Shown here piece by piece: positions 1 through 8,200 of a stretch of DNA of 64,000 nucleotides; within the stretch, counting starts at the first letter, position 1; every line of letters begins with the position of its first letter. Source of the stretch: an uncultured Aquimarina sp. (lineage in GTDB: Bacteria; Bacteroidota; Bacteroidia; Flavobacteriales; Flavobacteriaceae); NCBI GenBank assembly GCA_947499005.1, contig CANMML010000020.1, forward strand, positions 16,522-80,521, in the 5' to 3' direction. The position numbers and the translations under genes are program-made. Below the pieces are notes generated by a model. The model made no database searches, was not told where the DNA came from, and worked only from the letters and a program-made list of their open reading frames with translations.

Positions 1-1037
1 TTCTCTGTTTCCAGCTTAACTACTTTAACTGTGCCATCTTCACTACAAGAAATTACAGTATCGTCATCTAAAGCCTTCACATCCCAAATCCAGTTGTTAT
101 GTACCTTTAATTCTCTTTCAACCTGAAATGATGATTCATTTAACACATAAATATTCCCAGTAGTGCCACCTACAACTAACTTATCGTTATTTAATTTAAC
201 CATAGACAGCATCATTTCATCAAAACTCTTAGAAAGAAGGGTTTCTCCTTTCAAATTCCATTTTTTAATTGTGAAATCTCTCGAGCAAGAAATAAATGAA
301 TCGTTTCCTAAGGCTGTCATTTTAAGCACTGATTTAGAATGGACCTTAATACAACTTTGCAACTCAAGCTTTTCATTCCATAATTTAATCTTCGTATCTC
401 TACCCGAACTAAGAAACTGATTTTTATTGATGTCTAGCAAATTCCAGATATAACCATCATGATGCATTTGCTTTTCAAAGTTTCTATCTACGATAATATC
501 CGATCGTAAAATGTACTTAACACCATTTTGCACAGCAGCTCCTTCATGCCATATCTGATGGCTAAAAATGATCAATTTTCCTTTTTGGGGAGTTATACTT
601 TTCACAGAGCTTGAATACTTCGAAGTATAAAATTTTGTTTCCCCTTTTTCAAAATCCTCTGCCCCATTTAAATAAAGCAGAAAAGTATATTTCGACTCTT
701 GTGTTTCATTAGGATAATAAACTCCATCTTGATGAATAGAAAACATTTGCTTTTCTTGATACCTACACAACCTCATCTTTTCGTTCAAAGATTTAAACGC
801 TTCAATTACTTCATTTTCTTCAGCTTTGTAAGCTGATAATTTTTCAAATAGATATGTACTTAAAGATTCATTATTTTCAACCAACCTATCATTATTTCGA
901 TAATACGCTGGATAATGGGTTTGTGCTTTATTAAAATTATTTTTTCTTGGTTCTAGTATAACATTCACCTCTTCCTCACTTAGGAAATCATCAAATTCAA
1001 GTATAGTAAAGTTATTTACATAAGATATCTTACACAT
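1..1037 (-). CDS. 2OG-Fe(II) oxygenase (prolyl 4-hydroxylase-like) fused to WD40 repeats, 3' end outside window
   Basis: The frame is open from an ATG at 1037 to the left edge, giving 345 residues with no stop. Residues 1-185 look like a prolyl-4-hydroxylase-type dioxygenase: a His-x-Asp pair (H102, D104 in IHQDG), a strand like TFLLYLN followed by KGETKFY, a distal His in HEG (H164) and Lys174 ten residues later, the usual 2-oxoglutarate ligand in this family. From about residue 190 the protein changes to WD40-like blades: FLSSGRDTKIKLWN, FISCSRDFTIKKWN, a blade ending NIYVLN and VISCSEDGTVKVV. Four blades are visible and more presumably lie beyond the edge. The start codon is 3 bp after the stop of the HD-hydrolase gene, so the two are surely co-transcribed. 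There is no signal peptide, so the protein is likely cytoplasmic. The substrate is unknown; the propeller probably supplies protein binding. The domain calls are firm and the role is inference. Confidence 0.8.
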   Translation of the reverse strand, partial: MCKISYVNNFTILEFDDFLSEEEVNVILEPRKNNFNKAQTHYPAYYRNNDRLVENNESLSTYLFEKLSAYKAEENEVIEAFKSLNEKMRLCRYQEKQMFSIHQDGVYYPNETQESKYTFLLYLNGAEDFEKGETKFYTSKYSSSVKSITPQKGKLIIFSHQIWHEGAAVQNGVKYILRSDIIVDRNFEKQMHHDGYIWNLLDINKNQFLSSGRDTKIKLWNEKLELQSCIKVHSKSVLKMTALGNDSFISCSRDFTIKKWNLKGETLLSKSFDEMMLSMVKLNNDKLVVGGTTGNIYVLNESSFQVERELKVHNNWIWDVKALDDDTVISCSEDGTVKVVKLETE

Positions 1038-1040
1038 AAT

Positions 1041-1664
1041 TCATAGGGTATTTAATTCTGTTCGTAGGTTTCTTCTGGCAGTAATCTCGTATTGTGAATA
1101 ATAGCTATCTGTCACGAAAATCTTTGGTCTAGATAATAGCTTATTTAAAAACTGTTTTCGTCCTATACGATACATACTATTGGGGAGATAACTATATTCA
1201 AGCCTTATTTTGTTAGAGTATTCTTTATACTTTTTTGACACTGCTCCTAAAATGGATAAATCCATATCATTAAATAGATTTGATATATAATCGCTACTAT
1301 CGTTATGATATTTAGTATTCTCAATCAACTGAACAACCTGTTTCGTAGTATTTTCTGAAACTTCCAGCTTTAACAACCAAGATTTTGCCAATAAGGCACT
1401 CTTCAATTCATTATCTTTTCTTGTAGCATTATAGACTATATCATGAAAGAATGCAGTATAACTTAACAATTGCCTTTCCTCTACTTTTAAAAGTTCGGTA
1501 TCTCTAATTTGGTACATCAAATCGAGAATGTGTTCCAATGTATGATAATACCTATCTGTAGATGAATAGTGCTCATACACCGCAAAAAAGCACTCTTCTA
1601 CGATTAATGAATTGTTGTAAGAATTTAATGCTCTCCAAATAGAATATAGTTCCTTGTTTTCCAT
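1041..1664 (-). CDS. HD-superfamily metal-dependent phosphohydrolase (COG4339-like)
   Basis: A 207-residue protein with the two landmarks of the COG4339 group of HD-domain proteins: YYHTLEHI near residue 40 and AFFHDIVYN near residue 72, which provide the His and His-Asp metal ligands. Members of this group are predicted phosphohydrolases. Some database entries carry a misleading NMDA-receptor-subunit name, which should be ignored. The length is typical. The gene lies 52 bp downstream of a Crp/Fnr regulator and 3 bp upstream of the oxygenase-WD40 gene, so it is the middle gene of a three-gene minus-strand operon. No signal peptide or membrane segment is seen. The substrate is unknown. Confidence 0.85.
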   Translation of the reverse strand: MENKELYSIWRALNSYNNSLIVEECFFAVYEHYSSTDRYYHTLEHILDLMYQIRDTELLKVEERQLLSYTAFFHDIVYNATRKDNELKSALLAKSWLLKLEVSENTTKQVVQLIENTKYHNDSSDYISNLFNDMDLSILGAVSKKYKEYSNKIRLEYSYLPNSMYRIGRKQFLNKLLSRPKIFVTDSYYSQYEITARRNLRTELNTL

Positions 1665-1716
1665 ACCTCAAAGGTGAGGTGATGTAACCATGTAGACATT
1701 GATGTATGATAAGATT

Positions 1717-2307
1717 TTAAGCAGTAGCTATTTCTTTCCTAATTCTACTTAAAGATTCTGGTGTAACACCAATGTATGATGCGATAAAGTGATGAGGAAT
1801 TAAGTTTAACAATTGCGGATAGATTTCCAAAAACTCAAGATACCTATCTTTGGCACTTTGATATTGTAGTGCCTCTATTCGCTCTACAGCAAGCACATAA
1901 TTGTATTCGGCCATAAGGCGACCATAGGTATTTAACGCTGGTATTTCATGATAGAAGCTCTCCCAATCCTCGTATTTAATTGAAAGCAATTCACCTTCAG
2001 AAATACATTCGATGTATTCCTTACTAGGTTTATCTGTCAATAGACTAACAAACGAAGCTACAAATTGATTTCTATCTTTATAATTGAAATAGCTCGTAAT
2101 CTCTTTTCCATTCTCGATATGGTAAACCCTATAGATCCCCGAGATTACAAAATGTAATTTGGTGCAAGTCTGATTTTCTTTAATTAAAAAATCTCCCTTT
2201 TTATAGGCACTAAAAGTCAATTTAGGAGAAATCTTCTTAAAATCTTCAGAAGATAAATCTACTGTTTGAGAAATAAACTGATATAACTTATTTTCAGATT
2301 CTTTCAT
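1717..2307 (-). CDS. Crp/Fnr-family transcriptional regulator
   Basis: 196 residues, the usual length of the short Bacteroidota Crp/Fnr regulators. The first 120 residues form a cyclic-nucleotide-binding-type beta barrel (YKKGDFLIKENQ, then LHFVISGIYRVYH, then GKEITSYF). A helix-turn-helix is visible at the C-terminus in IASYIGVTPESLSRIRKEI. The canonical cAMP-contacting residues of E. coli CRP are not obvious, so the ligand, if any, is unknown. It is the first gene of the operon with the HD phosphohydrolase and the 2OG oxygenase-WD40 fusion and could regulate them. A perfect palindrome lies about 200 bp upstream. Confidence 0.9.
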   Translation of the reverse strand: MKESENKLYQFISQTVDLSSEDFKKISPKLTFSAYKKGDFLIKENQTCTKLHFVISGIYRVYHIENGKEITSYFNYKDRNQFVASFVSLLTDKPSKEYIECISEGELLSIKYEDWESFYHEIPALNTYGRLMAEYNYVLAVERIEALQYQSAKDRYLEFLEIYPQLLNLIPHHFIASYIGVTPESLSRIRKEIATA

Positions 2308-2716
2308 TCTAAATAGTCTTAAGCATTTTCAATATAAAGCTTTAAACCTAAAAATATTAATCGAACAATTTACATTAAAATCACATATTGATTTTTAAGT
2401 AATCTTGTGAATTATCTCCAGCTACAAAACTTCATTTATAAAAAACCTCTTCTTCATAAGCTTCGAACATAGCATTTAATATTTGATTATCATAAGTATA
2501 GCGAAATATATACTTCTTTTAAAAGAAGTACTTTCACTAACAAGAATTCTTAGTAAAGCCTTCTTTCTATTCAAATTAAAAAAATGTTAAACAAAAAGAA
2601 ATGCACACTTACACCCTAAAAGTTTCATTTCTTTAAAAGAACGTATTTTCATTTTAAAACCATCTAAATCAAATACTTTAGAAATTTAGATGAGCACATA
2701 ATAAATTCAAATTTCT
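2308..2716. other. AT-rich intergenic region between divergent genes
   Basis: 409 bp between the Crp/Fnr gene (leftward) and a hypothetical gene (rightward). It must hold both promoters, but no full TTTG-N19-TANNTTTG promoter was recognised. The only clear structure is the perfect palindrome at 2511-2530. No small gene or RNA was identified. Confidence 0.5.
2511..2530. promoter_or_regulatory. Perfect 20-bp palindrome, candidate operator
   Basis: TACTTCTTTTAAAAGAAGTA is perfectly symmetrical with no spacer. It sits between the divergently transcribed Crp/Fnr gene and the hypothetical gene at 2717. A dimeric regulator could bind it, but there is no direct evidence linking it to the neighbouring regulator. 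It is followed by no T-run, so a terminator role is unlikely. Confidence 0.35.
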
Positions 2717-3358
2717 ATGGTACAACATTCAAAACTAAACATTGAAAACCCTCATGAAAAATGGTTTACTAGATTAAGCAATAAAATAATATCTGCTTAC
2801 AAAGACGCTATTCTTGAATACCCTTTAAAAAAGTATAAATCCATTCAACTGCATTGGACTGGGCAAGGTTTTTCGTTAGGTTTAAGTGTAGATACAAATG
2901 ATGATAATCACAGGTATATCAAAAACGGTGATTGGCATAACGAACAGGAAACTTCTTTAATCACTGTATATCGAGAATTAGAAGATATCCCTTACGAAGA
3001 ATACGATGAAGAAGATGATTGTTATTATGAAGCTGAATTTGAAAGAGAAGAATGGCCTTTCGATGAAACGGATTGCTATGAACTAGAATATTTTTTAATT
3101 AATGTGGGGCTAGGCATAGGCTATTTGAAATTAAAAGCAGATGAAGACCTTAAAAAACATCTAGGTCATATAGAGACCATTAAAATTACTTCTGTGGATC
3201 GAAAGTTAGGTGTATTCACTTATCATTTTCCTGACGAACAAATCAAAAAAAATATTCTTCAAACGCTCTTAGAAGATGCTCCTGAACAAGAATTAGTCTT
3301 GAATTTATGGGGAAAAGAAGCTCAAAAAACAGCTAAAGACTTCTTAAATAACTTTTAA
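2717..3358 (+). CDS. Hypothetical acidic protein
   Basis: 213 residues; no family recognised. The N-terminal part (LHWTGQGFSLGLSVDT) looks like a beta-sheet domain. A strongly acidic stretch follows at residues 92-118 (YEEYDEEDDCYYEAEFEREE), then a C-terminal helical half. There is no signal peptide or membrane segment. The coding sequence is AT-rich like its neighbours. It is monocistronic, with a strong hairpin terminator 70 bp downstream. Such small acidic proteins in flavobacteria are sometimes immunity or SUKH-like proteins, but nothing here is specific enough to claim that. Confidence 0.75.
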   Translation: MVQHSKLNIENPHEKWFTRLSNKIISAYKDAILEYPLKKYKSIQLHWTGQGFSLGLSVDTNDDNHRYIKNGDWHNEQETSLITVYRELEDIPYEEYDEEDDCYYEAEFEREEWPFDETDCYELEYFLINVGLGIGYLKLKADEDLKKHLGHIETIKITSVDRKLGVFTYHFPDEQIKKNILQTLLEDAPEQELVLNLWGKEAQKTAKDFLNNF

Positions 3359-3427
3359 CGATAAGTTTATAATAACATAAGACCGTATTTGAGCCTTATA
3401 TATAAAAGGCCTAATTTATAACAACAA

Positions 3428-3456
3428 AAAACCTTTGAAGTTGCTTCAAAGGTTTT
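3428..3456. terminator. Bidirectional rho-independent terminator
   Basis: A 12-bp stem (3428-3439 pairing with 3445-3456, core CCTTTGAA/TTCAAAGG) with a GTTGC loop, flanked by an A-run on the left and T-run on the right. It lies between two convergent genes and can serve both. Confidence 0.85.
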
Positions 3457-3505
3457 ATATAAATTTCAAATACTGTCAGCCTATTTTAGGATGACTTACT
3501 ATTTA

Positions 3506-4744
3506 CTAATTTGATGTTGACGTATATCCGTTGGTTACAGCATCATATACTTGTGTTTTTTTAATAACAGCATCAATGGGATAACTTTGATTTTTGGTTG
3601 TTGTACCTGTTGGTGTAACTCCTGTAGGTTGTGCTGCCCCAAAACTATTCCACTCCACTTGTCCAAAATTCCCTTCGGTACACGTATTACTATACGAATT
3701 ACTGTTTCCACATTTGTAATACGTATTTAGCCATTGGAAGAAACACATCCCTCGAAAAGTATCATTGTTAGTATGCAACGTATTACAATTTGAAATTTGA
3801 TCCCCTACGATAACAGCTTGTTGTGCATCATCATGAGTTCCTTGATTCCCCCCCGTAGTAGTTGCAGCACTTACAGCATTAAATCCGTGTTCCGTTAGCA
3901 TAATTGGGAGACCTGGGAAATCTGTATTACACTTGGTAGTAAATGTCGCAATCTCCGTTTGATACTGAAATGATTGAATCCCTATAACAAAACGTTCTTC
4001 CCAAACATTTCTACTATTTAAAAAAGTATTTCCTGTTACTTGATCTCCATTAGATAAAGTACCCCCAGTAGTAAATGCCATTTTTAATGCATGTATTTGC
4101 CCAATAGACTGTTCTGAGTACCCATATTCGATAGCAGTAGAAGTCGCTACACAAATCGGAATCTTATTGGCATCATCAGTAATTCCAGCAGCTTCTTCTG
4201 CTGTAATAATATATTCAACCAATAACGCTACTTCCTCTGGAGAAATATTATTCAACTCAAACTCATTGGTCACTTGCCACATAGCAACATTAGGGTGTAA
4301 GGCGTTGTTAGAAGCCAGTTCGTTCACAATAGATGTAGCTGTATTTTGGGCATTCGTAGCAGAAATTTGAGTATTATAATTCGAAAAAGGAATAGCTACT
4401 TTTAAATTATATTTAGCACAATGTGTTAAAAATGGGATATGGTTTCTAAGCGTTGCTCCTCCCGTTTCATTTCCTGTCCAATTATATAGGCGCATCAAAT
4501 TTACCCCTTGACTACTAATATCCTTTAAATCATTCCTCCCATTGGTACCACTGCCCCACAATAAATCAAAATCTTCATTAAAATAATCCATATCGAAATC
4601 TCGACAAGTCGTTGGATCATAACAATTAGGAGCAACTCCTCTTTCATAAACATCCGAAGGTGTAGGTTCGTAACACATTCCTTTGATCTGCCCAAGCAAT
4701 TTCATACGTTCAAGGCTTGTCATATTAGTCTTTGTACTAGTCAT
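3506..4744 (-). CDS. Putative clan GH-A glycoside hydrolase (GH17/GH72-like)
   Basis: 412 residues with the features of a TIM-barrel glycosidase of clan GH-A. There is an N-terminal MCYEPTPS strand, then DLKDISSQGVNLMRLYNW, a candidate acid/base in WQVTNEFE at the end of one strand, and a candidate nucleophile in IMLTEHGFNA. The pattern CYDP...DYFNEDFDLLWG followed by an R-x-DL segment resembles beta-1,3-glucan-acting families, so a glucan substrate is plausible but unproven. Notably there is no signal peptide or lipobox: the frame upstream of the ATG at 4744 offers no earlier ATG before a stop. The protein is therefore cytoplasmic or exported another way. The gene stands alone. Confidence 0.65.
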   Translation of the reverse strand: MTSTKTNMTSLERMKLLGQIKGMCYEPTPSDVYERGVAPNCYDPTTCRDFDMDYFNEDFDLLWGSGTNGRNDLKDISSQGVNLMRLYNWTGNETGGATLRNHIPFLTHCAKYNLKVAIPFSNYNTQISATNAQNTATSIVNELASNNALHPNVAMWQVTNEFELNNISPEEVALLVEYIITAEEAAGITDDANKIPICVATSTAIEYGYSEQSIGQIHALKMAFTTGGTLSNGDQVTGNTFLNSRNVWEERFVIGIQSFQYQTEIATFTTKCNTDFPGLPIMLTEHGFNAVSAATTTGGNQGTHDDAQQAVIVGDQISNCNTLHTNNDTFRGMCFFQWLNTYYKCGNSNSYSNTCTEGNFGQVEWNSFGAAQPTGVTPTGTTTKNQSYPIDAVIKKTQVYDAVTNGYTSTSN

Positions 4745-5282
4745 AGTTATTATAATTTGGTTACTAAACGACGGTAAAGTAGATAAAGTAATTAATTATT
4801 AAATCAATAATTATTTGAGCTGTTACTAGGAATGAGTAAAGACATCCTTTTAAATAGTAAGTGATTTGAAAACTTACTATTTATTACAATTAAATAGTAA
4901 ACTACATTGAACGAGCGCACGAAACATCTATAGGGAACAAGATTTTAATTTAAAGGCAAACATTGAGATATCAAGGTAACTTCATTTAAAAACAAAACTA
5001 CTTTATTAAATAAATTACTTTAAGATTTCGTCATGCTGATGTATATCAGTATCCCATAATAAGAAAAAGCTAGTGAGATGCTGATATACATCAGCATAAC
5101 GCTCAAAAAGATATGATTTCTTAAAAAGATCCAATAAAATCACCCTGTATATTATATTCTTTGGCTGTACCAATAAATACTTCTTAAAAGCTTTTAGATT
5201 ATTGTAAAGTGACTCTCACTTATGCGAGAATCACCTTTCTATATAGCTGAATAAGTATTTAGGAATGCCCCACAATGTGAGA
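4745..5282. other. Intergenic region upstream of the GH-A gene
   Basis: 538 bp between two minus-strand genes. It contains the paired palindromic elements at 5033-5097 and otherwise AT-rich sequence. No small ORF, RNA gene or full promoter could be recognised. Confidence 0.5.
5033..5097. repeat. Inverted pair of 20-bp quasi-palindromes
   Basis: Element 1 (5033-5052, ATGCTGATGTATATCAGTAT) and element 2 (5078-5097, ATGCTGATATACATCAGCAT) are reverse complements at 19 of 20 positions and are separated by 25 bp. Each is itself nearly symmetrical around CTGAT...ATCAG. Upstream of the GH-A gene they could be a two-site operator, or they could fold as a long hairpin at the end of the upstream transcript. 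Both readings are inference. Confidence 0.5.
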
Positions 5283-8200
5283 TCAAAACTGTACTGATTT
5301 TCCAATACAAGGCACCACGATAGTACTAATGTCACTATTTTGTACTTGCCCATTCATATCCATATCTCCATTTAAATACCCTGAACTCCCTAAAGCAGCA
5401 CTCAATATAGAAATATCACTATTCTGTGTTTGACCATTAGCATCAGCATCTCCAGCATACATAGCGTATGTTCCGTTAGGTAATTGAATCACTGCATTAC
5501 TAGCACCGTATACATTCGAACTATCAATACTTAAATCGACTAGAGTAGTTGTATTACTTAATTCATAGGTCGTAGCTGAAAGAATAGCCAAGTGATTTCT
5601 ATGTTTTACAAGTATATAGTACGAATCGTTAGGCAATTGAAAACTAAGAGAAGAAATTCCATCAGCAGCTATAATATCTCCATCGCGCTGTAATAGTGCT
5701 GATTGAGATGCTATTTTTTTTGATCTATCACTAGCATCTCTTAACTCTACCTCAACCCAATCTACTATAGCATTAGTTCCAGTAGTACCAAATACACTAC
5801 TCTCGCAAGTGGTCATATCATATGGCGAAGTTGTCGGAATATTATTTTCATTTCGAAGGGTATCTCTCATAAGTCCTTCTTCCCCATTGATTGGATTTAA
5901 AGCTGCTCCTAACAAATAAGCTTTAGGGTTTACTTTAATCTCATTAGGAGTCCCTTCAATACTAAAATCGTCAATAACCATTCCTTCCCAGTTCATAACT
6001 CCATCCGATTTTATTCGAAAACGAAATACAATATTATCTTCTCCTGTTAAATCTTGCTCGCCAATGACTGCATTAGCAGCAAAGTCATAGGCATATTCTG
6101 TCATCGTAGTATTGCGTCCTGTCCATTGCTTCCCTGGACATTCGTTACAATCTCCATTAACATTACCATTTTTACGACTACTATTATACCAATTAGGCTG
6201 GCTGCTTGTCGTCCCTAAAATCGCCCAAGAATCTCCACTATTTAAAGAATATTCTACCGTTCCAAAATCCCAATTTTGTTCCAAATCATAGGCCATTTTG
6301 AACTTTAACACAGGATCGCTTATAGTCGTAAAATCATAACAATGCGATTGCAAATAAGCATCGGCATTACTTGGATAATTTCCAGACAAGTTAGTACCAT
6401 AAGCTTGTGTACCACTTGCTATGGTATTTAAACGATTTCCTGTAGGTACACCTCGTTGCCATACATTGTTAGTGATGATGAAGGTATCTTCTGCTTCTTC
6501 AAAAGTGTATATATCATTAAGACTCCCTGAAGCATTGATCGTAAAAGGTTGTGATTTGGTATTATTCAAATTATTACCATCATTAGTAATAGATGCTGTT
6601 ATTGTTAAAGTGTAATTACCTGAGGGCATCGCAAATCCAGGAAGATCTATTTCGACCTCTTCATTAGACGAAAGTGAGCCATTCCAGATATATGCATTAG
6701 TGACTCCACCTGCTCCATAGGTTATTGTAGCTGTATTAATATCATTAATTCCATTACTTCTTATTCTAATTTTAGGATAAACATCTCCACAAATAGTTGA
6801 ATCATTTTCAGGACTCAAAATCGCTACGACACTGATATCATCTGGTAACAATTGTACAGGAATCGAAGAACGCCATACACCACGGCCATAAGTAGCTGCA
6901 GTAATCGACTCATCTTGTAAATTAAGCTCTAAATCGGTAATGTCTGTATTGGGTAATCCTTTCATAAACGGCTGCCAATCGGGACTACTATCGTCTAAGC
7001 GGTATACTCCTAAATGTGTGGACACAAAAATAGGATTCAATGGATGATTGTCTTGAAAAACGATATCTTCTGCAAATTCATCATTAGGGAAATTTCCTGT
7101 GATATTAGCCCATGTAACACCCCCATCCGTAGATTTAAAAATTCCTTTATTATCATAATCCCCATCTGTAGTAATCCAAAGCGTATCAGGATCATGAGGA
7201 TGAATAGCAATACCAGCAATAGCATTTCCTACTACATTGGTATCAAAATCAAGCGTCTGTCCTCCATCTGAGCTTCTTCTTAAATTTTGATGTCCCGAAG
7301 CGTAAATCCTAGTAGGATCTGAAGGAGCTATTTCTAAGATATCAGTGTACCCATTTAGACTTCCTACTAATTCCCAACTAGCATTGTTTTTATTTAATTT
7401 GAAAAGATTTGTCCAAGCAGCATACACATCATCATTACTATCTGCGGCCATAGGCACAACCCAAACGCCATTTCCTGCATTGGATGGTCGATAAACTCTT
7501 TCATAATGTCCGTCTCCTCTATTCGATATATATAAGGTTCCTCCATTTTGAATCAAACCATAATACGTATTATCATCATTGGGAGTAATTAGTGTATTAA
7601 TTCCATCTCCAGGATGATACCCTCTCCATTCTCCACCAACACCAATTCCAAAACCTCCATTATCTTGGAGTCCTCCAGAGATATTACTCGCATTCCCTTT
7701 GGCCACAGCAACATTAAAAAACTCTCCTATTTGTAGGCCATTACTATGATCTTCAAAAGTAATTCCGTTATTCGAAGTAGAGTAAATTCCTCCATCACTC
7801 ATACAAAACATACGCCCATTGTGCGATCTCAAACAATGAATATCTGCATGCGTATAAGTGGGTGATAAACGATCCCAGCGGTTCAACTTATCCCAAGTAC
7901 TTCCTCCATTAGCCGAACGCCAAACATCCATAGTTCCAACATACACTTCTTCAGGGTTAATATCCGAAACTCCAATGGCCATATTATACCAAACTTGATC
8001 ATTTCCTATTAAAGAAAAAGATCCCGTATCTCTAGTTGAAAAACTTTGACCGCTATCCGTTGACCTATAAATACCATGTGCTCTATTATCATCAGCATCC
8101 GAACTAAAAATATATACATAGTTCGGGTTGGCTGGAGTAACATCAATTGTCATGCGAAAGGTATTGGTTGGCACTCCATTAGTAATTTGAGTGAAATTTT

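Noticed and set aside
163..420. Plus-strand 85-codon frame
   Set aside because: It is antisense to the oxygenase-WD40 gene, whose domain motifs are unmistakable on the minus strand.
1041..1664. Annotation as NMDA receptor-related protein
   Set aside because: This is a propagated misnomer for COG4339; the HD-type metal ligands are clear.
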